DNA from: Zonotrichia leucophrys gambelii
Lineage: Eukaryota > Chordata > Aves > Passeriformes > Passerellidae
Length of the DNA stretch: 64,000 nt
Reading direction: 5' to 3'
Assembly (NCBI RefSeq): GCF_028769735.1
Contig: NC_088173.1
Coordinates: 8,081,038 to 8,145,037 of the forward strand
The notes beneath the pieces are model-generated. The model searched no databases. It saw only the letters and a program-made list of their open reading frames with translations, and was not told the DNA's origin. Of this stretch, positions 11,951 to 24,300 are shown piece after piece. The translations under genes and the position numbers were made by a program. Position 1 is the stretch's first letter; every line of letters starts with the position of its first letter.

Positions 11951-11965
11951 CTCTCTCTCTCTCTC
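11951..11965 (+). repeat. CT dinucleotide microsatellite
   Basis: About seven uninterrupted CT units after a T-run, inside the probable RASL11B 3' UTR. Confidence 0.9.
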
Positions 11966-12196
11966 CCGTGTGCAGTAGGTGCAAAAAGAACAAAAGGTGT
12001 GAAGCATGGCTGGCTCCAGGCAATGAAGCTGATGGCTTGTTCTGAGCTGAGCCAGACCCTCTTCCTTCTTAAACATATGGCAGATTTTATATAAATACTT
12101 AATTCTTTTTAATATTGAACCAATGGTGTTCAGAGCCTAAGGGCCTTATACACATGCACTTTAAAAAGCCAGTCGTGCTTTTGTTTAAACTGTAAC

Positions 12197-12205
12197 TTAT
12201 TTATT
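12197..12205 (+). promoter_or_regulatory. AU-rich element nonamer in the RASL11B 3' UTR
   Basis: TTATTTATT matches the nonamer (UUAUUUAUU) typical of mRNA-destabilising AU-rich elements, about 60 bases before the poly(A) signal. A single copy gives only modest support. Confidence 0.4.
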
Positions 12206-12263
12206 TTGTGTACAGTTACTCCTCCTAGGGAGTGGACTTTTCATTCTTACTGCCTGGTACAAC

Positions 12264-12269
12264 ATTAAA
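12264..12269 (+). terminator. Poly(A) signal ATTAAA, probable RASL11B 3' end
   Basis: ATTAAA is followed at a typical distance by GT/T-rich sequence around 12284-12308 (CGTGTGTTCTTTGGGGGTG), the usual downstream element for cleavage. Cleavage would fall near 12285, giving an mRNA of about 1.9-2 kb. An upstream AATAAA at 11351 is the alternative. Confidence 0.6.
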
Positions 12270-12289
12270 TTTTTGAATTGCATGTTTCC

Positions 12290-13730
12290 TCGTGTGTTCT
12301 TTGGGGGTGAGAAACAAGGAGTAACAACCAGTGAAATGCTGAGACAAAGTAATAGCTTTCTTAAGGTAGTTAACATACCCTGCAGAAAATGCAAGGTGTC
12401 CTTTCCTGCCTATGCTGTTGCTTTATTAGCATAAACCACAGGGGTTTTGCTCTCACAAATGCTTTACAACTTCCTTTTAAGAAATTCCTGTAGGAGAGGA
12501 ACTGAATAAGGCAGAGACCTTTCAAATTAAAATGGGATTCTTCATTTCCACTTGTCAAAAATACTTTGGTCTTTAGTGAGAAGGGAATAGTGTGAGGTAG
12601 GTCAAAACCTGTAAGAACATTAACTCTATATGACTGCCACTTTCTTTACAAAAATTTATGTTTTGAGCTATATCACTGTGAAGACCTTAATCAAATTGCA
12701 AGTCTTCAACTATCTTTTCATGTTTAAAGTAGCTTTACTAAAAGCCTGCCTGAGGGGCATGTTTGTGCTGGTACTAGGCTGATGGCCATACAGGCTCACC
12801 TTGTTAGCACACAGCTGCAGGGATGCAGGGAAACTCTGGCAGGGCCCCTGACGATAATCTTTTGGACCACGAGTTACTAGCCAAGTGATTTAGGGTTGGC
12901 GTTGCAAACAAAACTGAGCTTATACCAAATAGTGCTTAGCTTATTAATAGAGAAGTAAATCAATTTCCCAAGAGTAGCTTTATGTTTTCTCCTCTTTTTG
13001 CCTTCTGAGTATTGCTTGGTGTTGCAGGCAGAGGACTCAGACACTCTTTGCTATGGTCTTGCACCTGCCCATTCAACTTTCTTCTGTACTGTTTCTACTC
13101 ATGTGGGACTGGCAGGAGATCCCTCATCCTTCACCTTTTCCCCCAGCACAGGGTCCCTGTAGCTGCTACAGCTATCTCCTACAAATAAATAAGCTTACTA
13201 TTGCACTAGGGCCACTGGAAAGTCTCCACTGTACTTTTGGTCCATAAGCAGCATCAATTACCACAGCTGTGGCCCCATGGGCTGAGAAGATTCCTCCAAA
13301 GTGTGTGTGGGCTGGGAAGCTGGTGTCTGTCTCTGCTTGAGCCAGAGGAAGTGCAAGATCACTGGTGTCTGCTCAGACTCAGCCCTGCCTCCTCCATACA
13401 GTAGATGGCCAAGTCAGAGACCTGAGGGCATTTGATGAAAGACAGGTGAGGGGGTGAAGACCACAACCAGCAGCCTCCAGCAGCTCAGGAAAGCAGCAGC
13501 ATCTCAGAGGTGTGAGTACCTGAGCTCAGCAATGGCACTGAACACAGACAAGCCTTTCTGCTATGAGCTGAGTTTAGGAAATGTTCTAGGACCAAGACAG
13601 ACGGTCTAGATTCCTAGGGACAATCAAATAATGCAAAAGTAAAAGGGATTGCAGGAATATGCACTTCTGGCATGTGTAGCTCTGCATACTAGGAGAAAAG
13701 GAGAAGGCAGATTAGGTTTGGCATTGTGAG
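12290..13730. other. Intergenic gap between the convergent RASL11B and SCFD2 3' ends
   Basis: No coding exon, RNA gene or named repeat is seen. Frames are short and interrupted on both strands. Confidence 0.6.
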
Positions 13731-13738
13731 AGCATTGC

Positions 13739-13744
13739 TTTATT
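13739..13744 (-). terminator. Candidate SCFD2 poly(A) signal
   Basis: TTTATT on the + strand is AATAAA for SCFD2, about 1.55 kb past its stop codon. On the coding strand it is followed by a pyrimidine-rich stretch. Another AATAAA at 14103-14108 is equally possible. Neither can be preferred without transcript data. Confidence 0.3.
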
Positions 13745-15290
13745 GATTACAGAATTTATGAAACAACCATATTCTAAGAAAGATTGAACAGTACAGAATG
13801 ACAGAAAAACCAAGAGACCAACTACTTGCTTGCCAGTTGCTCTATTCAAACTATTCCTTGAGCTTTTAATATTGCAATCATAGCATTTCTCATTTTTTCT
13901 AGCACAAAGTTCCATTCTATAGTCATTCTTATAAATTTCTCTTCCATAGAGGAGACATTGTCTGTGCTTTATAATCAGTCCATTGTTTACTTCCAGCCAC
14001 TCAAAATTGAATTTAAACCAAAATGCACCCTTTTCTGAAGACCATAAACATTTAGGAGAACTAATGCTAGCTAGTGAACAAAATTTAAAAAACTACTTCC
14101 CATTTATTCTACTCTAGCATAATAAAGAATGCTGTGATAGAGTGAATGTCACTTAATTTCACATTCTCATCTCAGTGTAAGATGTAGTTGTAGCATTACT
14201 TGGATGAAGTAAGAGGATGCAGCTTTAGAGCTCCACCATTTTATGTTGCAATTCAGAAATCTGGGTGCTATATGCAATTCTCTATTGGCTGCTGCTCTTT
14301 CATCACAGATTGTAGCAAAATTTTATAAAGAAAAGTTACATAACTGAATTTGATTGCAGCTATTTCATGATCATAAATTAAAAATAAAAGCTGTTTTCTA
14401 ATCAAGCTGTTCAGAAATCTAGCTCAAGAAAGAATCTGTGCTGTGGCCTCTTGAAAATGGGATCATGCCCTTTTTAAAATTTTTTTTGTTCCTTCTTTTT
14501 TAAATGCATGTGAGGGGAGGATTCTTTTGGGGTTATCATCAAACCATCACAGCCCATATGGCCTCCTGCATAAATCTACAGAGATGTGTGCCATCAGAAA
14601 CTGTCTTTTCTTCTGGGACTGTGGGTGGAGAAACTAGAGCAGGAAACTGAAGGCTGAGAGAGAAGCAGCCATGTAACCCAGCCCTTGAGTCTGGCTCTGC
14701 TTCCCTGCCTCCAACAGTCCTGCTGAGAGAGCATGGCCAGGCTGGAAGCTGTGTGCCAGCCAGATCAGGGCTCTGTTCCATGATCTCTCTGGAGTGAGGA
14801 ACAAAGTGCGAGTAGATGCTGTTAACATTGTATAAGGCACACATCTTGCAAGGTAGCATGACAGAGGGTGGATTTTGCTAACCTCTCACTCTCTCAGCAG
14901 CATTTCCCACCAGCAAGCCCAGCAAAACCATCAGGAAAAACGGTACTGGTGGGGAGTGCAAATGGTGCATCACCTGGTTCTCAGCTGCTCCTTTGCTTGG
15001 GAATGATTACAAACAATCACCCTCACCATGCTGAGCGAGGCTGGGAGTGATTCAGCACTGCGCAGTGCTATCGTCAGGGAGGGGAGGTTGGTTGTTGGAC
15101 AAATGGACCATTCTGAAGAGCTGCCCATGAGCTGCAGGTGTTCCCTTGCAGCCAGATACCCTGCTGTTTCACCTGCAGCTGTAATTGCAGCAGTTGACAC
15201 ATCAGTTTTTCGAGGGCTCTTGAGAAGAGTGACAGAGCAGAGATTTGATGTTTCCAGGCAAGGCACTCATCTTCTCCACAGCCTCCCCCG
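13745..15290 (-). other. Presumed SCFD2 3' untranslated region or flank
   Basis: Lies between the SCFD2 stop codon and the candidate poly(A) signals. No repeat or open frame with recognisable similarity is present. Confidence 0.4.
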
Positions 15291-15383
15291 TCAGATGCGA
15301 GCATCAGGCTGGAGACGGTCTGATGCAAACAAGAGCTCCACAGCACTGTGTGGTGTCAGGAGCACAGAGGAGAGCACAATTAC
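15291..15383 (-). CDS. SCFD2: SCFD2 terminal coding exon
   Basis: The acceptor CTTTCAG precedes 30 codons starting VIVLSS and ending with TGA (15293-15291). The ending ELLFASDRLQPDARI closely resembles the human C-terminus ELLFATDRLHPDLGF. Phase 0 start. Confidence 0.95.
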   Translation of the reverse strand, partial: VIVLSSVLLTPHSAVELLFASDRLQPDARI

Positions 15384-18300
15384 CTGAAAGAAGGGGAACA
15401 AGAAGCAACAAGTCAAGCTGAAAGGGATTGAGACAGTACTAATGAGCCATAGACAGTAACTGTTTGCTTTACCCAGCTCTAGGCAGGCTGGCTGCCTCTG
15501 GTGTTTACTGATAGAGCAATGTACCTTGTCCAGCAAAACTGTCTGCTGGCTAATAACTGCAGTTAAATCTCTTTAAGGAGCATAATGACTGCTAGCATTG
15601 TATGCTTAATGAATGTGTGCTTTGACACATTTCTACCCACATTTTACCTGGTGATTTATTGTGACTGCCAGTGCATTTACTGTGAGGCACCAGCTGATGA
15701 AGCTGCGGTTTCCTCTCCTACAGCACAGATCTGAGTGATGCCTGTTTCCTCTCAGTTGAAGGTAAGGTGAGCAGCACAGAAGTGCCTGCTGCAGGAAGCC
15801 AGACTCTCGGTTCCAAACCATTTTTTCAGACCAGGCACAGGCTGTTCTGCGCATCAGGCTCAACCTTGAGCACATTCAGATGTTATCACTTTGGTTTCTT
15901 CCAGTTTTTAATCCCAGATGGGTCTGATGAATGAAAACATTGCTCACTACAGCCATGACAGACATGCTGCCAGGTGCAGGTATCTGTTTTCCCTGAGTGA
16001 AAACCAGCATGTAATTATGTGGTGTGAAGGCTTCTCTGCAGAGCAAAGCTATCATCCAGGAGTGAGTGTGTACACTCTTGCTCGGAGGAGCGAAGCCAGG
16101 GTTGAAATCATAGGACACTGCTCTTACTGAGCCCCTAGTTTAGCAGTGTCCATAGGGTCAGGATTGCAGGCTGGGATCTGGGGGCAGATTTAATCATTCT
16201 AGCTCACTTGAAAATGAATTTGCTTCTTCAGCGCAAAACTAAGGAGAGGAAGCACAAACATCAACAGAGTATGTGTGTCCATCTACTGCAGCAGCTATCA
16301 AATGCCTTGTGCTGTCCATCATGTAGCTTAAGTATGTGGTAATGCTGCATTTAAACTTTTTTTGTTGCTCTTTCTTTCATCTTTTCACTTCAGATACTGA
16401 AAAGATCCCTTCTGTATTGGTGATAGCCTCCCCCTCACTTCTCCTCTTCCCTTGTCCTCCCACACAATCTGCAGCAAACTGACACTGATTATCTCTTCCT
16501 TCATAAGCCTGAAAAAGTCTCTGTAACTTGCAGATGCCAAAGGCTGACACTGTCTTACTTATGTTACATGAGAATCAGACTATAGTACAGTATGTGCTCA
16601 TCTTGTTATCCTGCAGCTTTAACTCTGAAAAACATGAAGGGACATGTTACTAAAGTTTTTCTAGTGTACAAGCCAAACATCAACAATAACCACCGACAGA
16701 TAAAAGCAATTTCTTCTTGGAGTCCTACTACTGAATCCTCAGGAGATTTGTGCAACAAATAGCAAGCCCAGAGTGAAAAATGAGATCTCCAACTTTAATG
16801 TCTCAGAAAAGATGCTTGAATACAGCAGGACTTCTTTCCCTCCAGTGTTTCCAAGGGCTTGTTGAGGGGGATAAATGTGAATGTTTGTTCTTTCATTTTT
16901 ACAGAGGAGAATTGCCCAGATAAGTAATGTCCATCTCTTCTGCAGGCAGCTCTCTTCAGGACAGTCCTTTGCAGCCTTTCTCCTTGTTCCATACCCCATG
17001 CCTGCCTTTCACCCTTCACCTGAAGGGCTCTCCCCTCCTAGTGGCAGCCAAGGTGGAAGAGCCAGGAGCCCCCATCCTGACCCACTGAACTCCAATGGGA
17101 AGTTTCCCCCCAGCACACCTGAAGGTAGGGAAGGATGGAGCTAGCATCTAAAGGGGCATCTGAAAGTTTATCAGTCTGCTGGCCTCAGCCACGACCACAT
17201 TGTAATGTTGGGAGAAGGGAGGGAGAAACATGTTGGTTGTATGTTGGGAGAAGGGATTGAGAAACATTCTCTCATGCTATTTCCCCTTTATTACTCTCCT
17301 GATAAGCAGAAAAAGAGAAGTAATTTCTTCCTTAAAAAATAGGATACTTCTCACTAGTTATGGGGAGCTATTTACCACCATTCAAAACCAAATGGTGCAT
17401 AGGAAACACTGTATTTCTTTGTGCTTCTCCATGAGAAATAAAATTGTCATTCAGATTCAGATGCAGAATAGTTCTGTGGATGGAAACATGTGTCTCTTAT
17501 TCCACATTTAAATGTCATTTGCTTCAACTCCAAACAGTTGCTGAAGTAATCAGTGCATCCTGTCAGTTTTTCTTCAATTCCTTTACTCAATTTTTGTACT
17601 TACACATTTCTCCAGTTTCCCAAGAGCCAGTAATTAGTATAAATGTTAGTGCTTTGTTTGACTGGAATGGACTTGGAAGGCCAGTGTTTCCCTGAAGCCT
17701 GAACCTGACTGCCTGAACAGCACAAAAAGGCTCTGTTAAATCCTGGCTTGAGTTAGATAAATGCCTGGCTTTTTGAAAAGAAAGTAATCCTAAACAGGTG
17801 CTGTATATTCACAACTATAGTGCAGAAATCCAGGTAAAGCCAACAAATTTACAAACTTTTTTTTTGTGAGAGATTTGCACAACTGCTTAGTTTTTTCTTT
17901 CTCTTCCTTCTCCCTCCTCTCCCCCAAAGTTCTTTCACCTCTAACACAGCACAGTTGGATAAAGGGAAAGATGCAGCAAAAGCTTAAAATGCTTTAGGAA
18001 TCTGCCTCAGAGGGTGACCTGCTGCCAGGGTTAAGCCAAAGCAAAGCAACACCAGATCCCATGTCACCACTGTCAAGCCTTAAGTCCCTCTAGAAAGCTA
18101 GTTGAAAATCTCCCTGCATAGTTCCCAACCCACTCAGATGTTAACCCTCTGTTTATCTTTCAGGGTGTCTTAATACATTTTGTGTGTGGATTAACTTGTC
18201 CATCAGTGTGTCACAACTCAACTCCCCTCCACGAAGGAAAATATAATTTGCTATTTAGAGGAGATTAGCAGCAGACTAATGGGGAAGAAAGGTGCTATCA

Positions 18301-21300
18301 GATTCTAAGAAACTTGCTAAAATGGTACTCCATCTTACAAAATACTGCTTGAGACTGCCTTGCAAAGACAACTGAAACATGGAAGCAACATGTCAGACTG
18401 AGGGGCTGCTTTGCCTGTGGTTGGCTCCATTTTACTAATGATTTCTCAATAATCAAAATTGCCTTCCACAGGATTTGAAAACAAGATGTTTGCCAGCCGC
18501 CCTGGAAACCAGAGTTATGTTTATGATGCAGCTGGTTACACAGCACTTTGGAGTCTTTGTATTGCCCTGTGTGTCTGCAGTACTCAACAGACACCTGCTT
18601 GGTCCTCCACAATTAATGATGATTTTTAACACCTCAGGTGCCCCCAGAGCTCACCCATCCTCCTCCTCTCCCTCCTCCATTCCAATGACAGTTACTGTAA
18701 TCAAGTTCTGCTGCCAGAGAGCGGATGAGGCAAAGATCAGCCACATGGACATTACTGAAGGCTCACTGTGGGAACCATCCCTTCCAGGAGTCCAACTGCA
18801 CATTCGAGGGGTGCAGAGACTTGGGGCTTTCTGCACATAACCTGCTTCAGGCTACTTAAGGTCTAGTGGTCAGCTATCAGAGACAGCTGGCCAGACACAA
18901 GAAGAGTACAGCTGTATCCAGGTTAATTTATTTGGCTCCTCACCACTGCTAATTGGCACGCCTGCAGGATTACCACTGGTAACTCACTAGGTGGTACCCA
19001 GGCTCCTGAGTATCCCTGCACTATGTCCCGTAGATGGATGACCAGGGACCCTGTAGCTTTTTGGACAGCAAATGTTTCTGTTTATAAAGAATACAAAGAA
19101 ACTAATCTCTTGAGACACGATGGAAGCTACTTCAAATTAATGCTAGTCTGTTCTGAACTCTCCAACCTGAGTTTGAACTTTTGTTGCTGACTATAATGCG
19201 AAAAAAGAAACCCTTGGTGCCTGAATACTTGTTGCCTACAGATGTTTCACAGCAAAATCCCAGCATGATTCCTGCCCATATGGCTGTGGCTTTCTGTAGG
19301 TTTGGTACCAGTGCTACAGGGAACACTATTTGATGAATTTTCTTAGTTTTTGTTTGGACAGGAACTGTATGCTTAGAGCCGTTTGTACCTGGGTACCAGG
19401 TTTGCGTGTTGCTACCAAATCCTTCACCATTTTGACCTCGGAGACTGACACTCCTCCCACCATAAAGATGATCAGAAGAGGATGATCACCAGGGTGAGGG
19501 CGATTCACCTGGAAAATGAAGAAAAGCATTATTTGTACTCACTTCATCCAGGTCCATCCAGCGAGTGATCAGCTCCCTAAGTGGCTAGAGGAAGACCAAA
19601 GAGGATGCTCAGAAAGAAATATTCATGGAATGCTGTAGCAGCGGAGAGGGAAATCTATGGGGATGATGCCCAGTTAGAACTAATTAGCTGTTTCCAGGGA
19701 AATAACGTCTCCATGGACTCCCCTGAAACCTATGGGAGTTTCTCCTGAAGTCTCAGGGTTTCTCCCTCCATTCCTTCTTCATTACTTTCCTCCCTTTCCC
19801 AGAGAGGGAGGAGAGTACTTGGGTGGATGTTTACTTTGGATACACATACACAGGAGACTTTAGGGAATGAGGGGTAAATTACTACCCAGCAGAAGCAAGG
19901 AGTCCGGCCCAAACATGCTAGAATCCCTGGGTGAGGTCAACATGGAAAGGAATTTTATGCAATGTGTTTTCACCAGTGCAGTGAATAATCTTTTACAATT
20001 CATCCAATAAAAATAAATAAGGTCCATTGAAGTATAAAATCAGTTTACAGCTTGTTTCAATTCAGAGTTTTCAATGCTTCTATGAGTACCTTTAGCTCCA
20101 AGAAAATACTTGTTTCATTTTTCCTCAATTATCTTTAAAATGGCACAAATATTCCACTTCAGTTAAGACCTCATAATTAATTTTAAATGTGAAGGTGATG
20201 CTTTAATTAATTTTAAATATGTATTTTAATTTTAAATGTGAAGATGATGCTTTACATCAATTTCCTCTTAGCCACTTCTAGAAGTTTGATAACTTTGCTG
20301 TTTCCTAGCAAACTGTTTCCTTCTTGAGAAAACACACTCCCCTGACACTACCTTGATCCAGTCTTTGGGAGGGATGTCAACAGAGCCCATGCAATTGCTC
20401 TTGTCACATAATCCTGGAGCATGAAACACTCCAAATGTTCAGTTCAGAAAAGTGGCAAAATAGTTTAATTCCTTTTTAGACTCTCTGCCTCCTCTCCTTG
20501 TGTGAGCGTAGGCTTTTAACAGCATTCACTTGACAGAGTGAAAATGGTGTCAGCCCATGTTTGGGCAGAGCAGGGCTCCTTTGCTTTCCCCACCACAGCA
20601 GCTTGCTTTGATCCTTGTGGCTCCAGATCCTGGGGGTACAGCTCCTCTTCTTTTCCTTATTGTGGCTTTCCTATATTTAGTATTTTGGCTCTTTTTCATC
20701 CTGCAGGTCTGACAGGCTTTATGCCTGGTAACCTTCAGCAAGGACTCTTCCTTGAAGCCAGCACAGGGAGATGCTCTCTCTCCAGGCTAGCTGGCTTTGA
20801 TTACATGGGGCTGGTTCCCTATTCAATGCTGCTCCCCAGGGCAAGGAGCTCTTGAATTCCTGAGCCTTTAAAACTAGTACAACTGCCTTAGACAGATGTA
20901 TTAGTTAGCTGAGTATTTGCATAAATATAAATATGGGTGTTTATTCTCTTGCTCTCTGACTTTGTTGATAGCATATATACCACAATTCCAGGGCATTGGA
21001 ACAGGAGAGTGGTCCCAGCACCTCACCTGCCTGGATAATGCACTTGGGCACATGGTGTGATACTTGGGAATGGTGTTGTGCAGGGCTAGGAGCTGGATTC
21101 TATCATCCTTCTGGGTTCCTTCCAACTCACAATATTCTGTGATTCTGGGATTCTATGATTCCTAAAATCTTTCCTAGCAAAAACAAACTCATAATAAACA
21201 TGCATGCAGAACATTGGGCATACAAAGGACACCCAGTATAAGAATTGGAAATCATGAGCTTTCAGGGTTATGCTAAAGAGAAAATGTCTTAACAAATCAT

Positions 21301-24300
21301 TTCCTTCAGTCAAAATAAACCTAGATCCAAACACATGGTGCCTATATAAAACTTACTATTTTTCAGAAGACTAAAGTTCAAACCACAAATTCCAGAAATG
21401 CGTATTAAAAATGCTATTAGGCATGCAAGCTCTAAATTAAATTAAAACAGAAATGAAAAGGTCTTGGAATCTGTAATTTTGTTATGCTATGTGTAAGTGT
21501 TTTGAAGGAGGACAGTACTTTGGGTACAAAATATTTGGTTAAGAATGCAAGTTTCTGCCAATTTATTTTTTTTCTTGTTTGATAATACAACCACCCAAGA
21601 CTCTCTCTTTTGAAGGAACTGGCTGCATGTAGCTGAACACAACTCATTCCAGTGATAGAGAAGAACTGAAATGGATTGCAACAAAAGCAATGTGTATCTT
21701 CTGGGATCCTTCTATAGTTCAGTTCATTTGGGACATTTCCACTGCCTCTGTGAAATCTGAATTTTGCCAAAATCCCTGAGAGAAATTCACTTTCAATTCA
21801 AAATGCCATATATTAAAAAAAAATCAGAGAGCTGTCTCAGACAATTAAAAAAACCCTCAAAACCATTATGTTGACATGAAAGAGTCCAAAGGAAGGGGGA
21901 TGGTGCCCTGAGCCAGCAGGGTGTCCCAGTAGGACACCAGGGCCTTCTCCCCAGCTCTAAGCTCACCATCCAGGGTGTGCTCAGGATGCTGGTGGTCAGA
22001 GGGCTCTTTGCTGGTGCATGTGTCTGTGTGAAGGAGAGAGAGAGGAGGAGGAGGAGGTGGTAAAACAGGGTAGCAGTGGTCAGGAAAACTCTAAAACTGA
22101 AACTGGAAGGCATTAGAGGACAGTTTTCTCATGGCTCATGGCAGCTCACAAAACACAGTTTTTTTTCTGAGGAAAGTCAGCAAAAACAATCATTATTGTT
22201 CTGTAACTCACCCAACAAAAACAGCACCACTGATGATTCTGGTATTTGTGACCAACCAGAAACCAATTAATTTAGCTCAATAACTGGAAAAAGGAAAACA
22301 TGTCAATCACCAGAAAGTAGGCTGCTGTGTAGGGCAGTGGGTATCAATGATAGCAAGCTCAGATGATCACAAAACATGTCATCTAGAGCAGTAGTCAAAA
22401 CAGGAGTCCTTGAAGCAGGGAGGCTTTTTTCCTTCACCATCCCTTAGCTTCAAAACAAACATATTTGCCAGACAAACAACTTCTGGATGAGAGATGTCTT
22501 TAAAAGTCTGTCCTGAACTAACACACCTGAGGCAATCAGCAAAGTGTTTTTATGTGAGTTGGCATTGGTATTCAGGCATTGAGAAAGAAACAAAAATAAG
22601 GAAGCTCACAGAATAATTACTGTGCTGATGGTGTGATTGTGTCAGAAATACAGGCTGGTCAGACACTCATTCATGCAACAATTGAGCACATGCCAGCAAG
22701 CCAGGCTACAAACTACGGGAGCAAGCATGGACACATATTTGTGAAGTATATAATGATGCCTATGAAATGTGAAGTACATGATGATGCCTATGAAATGTTT
22801 ACCCTACACAAAGTTCACTTGCTCATCTCTTAAATATTCCTTATAGTAAGATATTTGTCTTACCAGGAAAGATGCACTTACAGGTACATATTGCCATAAT
22901 TACCTGTGTCTCTCTCTCTTTCACACACACACCCACCCATCCCTTCTAAAAGGACAGATTAGTCCTCAAACTAGTTAAAGGTGTCAATGTCTCCATCTAA
23001 CCATTTAGGCCTTCTGAAGTCCTTATATTCTTATTTTTTCCATTTAAAGAATGACCTACATTTGTGCTTAAAAATTCTGCAATAAACAAATACAATGAAA
23101 TCAATAGCATTGTGAAAATGACTGGTAAATGAAACCAATAATTAAAAAATTACTTGGTTGTAACAGCCTGGTTACTTTGTTTGATAGTGGAATGTGTTTT
23201 AAACTATTATTATTGGAGTGTTGGCATAAATTTTTCAGTTCTTACATAAGAATGGAGATATATTGGGTCACTTTTTCTATACATATCTTCTGTTGTCTTA
23301 GGGCTTTATTATTAGCTTTGAAGAACTGAGAATTTCAATTTAGGAACCTAACTGAATGTATCTTGGAAATCTATTTCAACTGTGGAAACAGATTCCTGAG
23401 AACAAGCACTGGATTTTAGGCTTACTTGATTATGTGGTCAATACTAGCTTTATTTGAAACAACAGAAAAATAACGTGTTTATTCTGATGCTGGGTTCTAG
23501 AACAGTACCAACACAACAGTCAAAACTATTTTTGTCACCTGACTTTAAATGCAGGTCTAGCAGGAATTTTCACAAAGGAAAAAATAAAATTCTATTACCA
23601 TAGAATCACAGAATCAAATTGGAAGGAGCCTTGTATCTCATCTAGTCCACTTCCCTGCCCAAAGCATGGCCAACTTCAAAATTATATCAAGTTGCTCAGG
23701 GCTTTGTTTGGCCAACATTTGAATATCTCAGAGAGGGAGAATTCTCTGGATTTAATCACTCTTCCTGTTAGAATTTTTTTCCTTTATTCAACTGGAATTT
23801 CCCTTGCTGCAACCTGTGTCCACTGCCCCACACAGTTTGCTGATGTCTCTTCTATGTGGAGGGGTGGTGGTGGTAAAACTAAAGGAAAAACACTGGGCAC
23901 AATATTGAAATGTACTGTACTCATAACCATACTACTGATGTGGTTTGGTGTGAATTCAGGGTTGTTTTCAATGGAGAATTCAGGATGTGCAGTAAAACAA
24001 GGCTGAATGTACAACACGCTGGCTACTCCACACTTCAACTCTGTAAATATTTAGCCGACACTTAGCATGAGCTAATTTGTAAGGCAGAGTAAATTCTTGT
24101 AGAATGACTGTCTTAAAACATGCTAAGAGGATCCACAAAGAAATTTCTAACTTACAGGCTTCCTTCCTTCCCCTATGGTACAACTTGCACCATACCAAAT
24201 TATAGACAAGGTAATGAATTTGGAGCTCCTCCTTCATCCCCTGTGAGACCAGATTGCTCATACTTACTTCTCTCCTATCTCAAAGCTGCTGAGTGTCCTT

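Larger units (their letters stand above)
11170..12285 (+). other. Probable RASL11B 3' untranslated region
   Basis: Runs from the stop codon to the best poly(A) signal. It contains an AU-rich nonamer TTATTTATT at 12197-12205 and a CT microsatellite at 11951-11965. An AATAAA at 11351-11356 could give a short alternative 3' end. The extent is inferred from the signal at 12264, not from transcript data. Confidence 0.6.
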
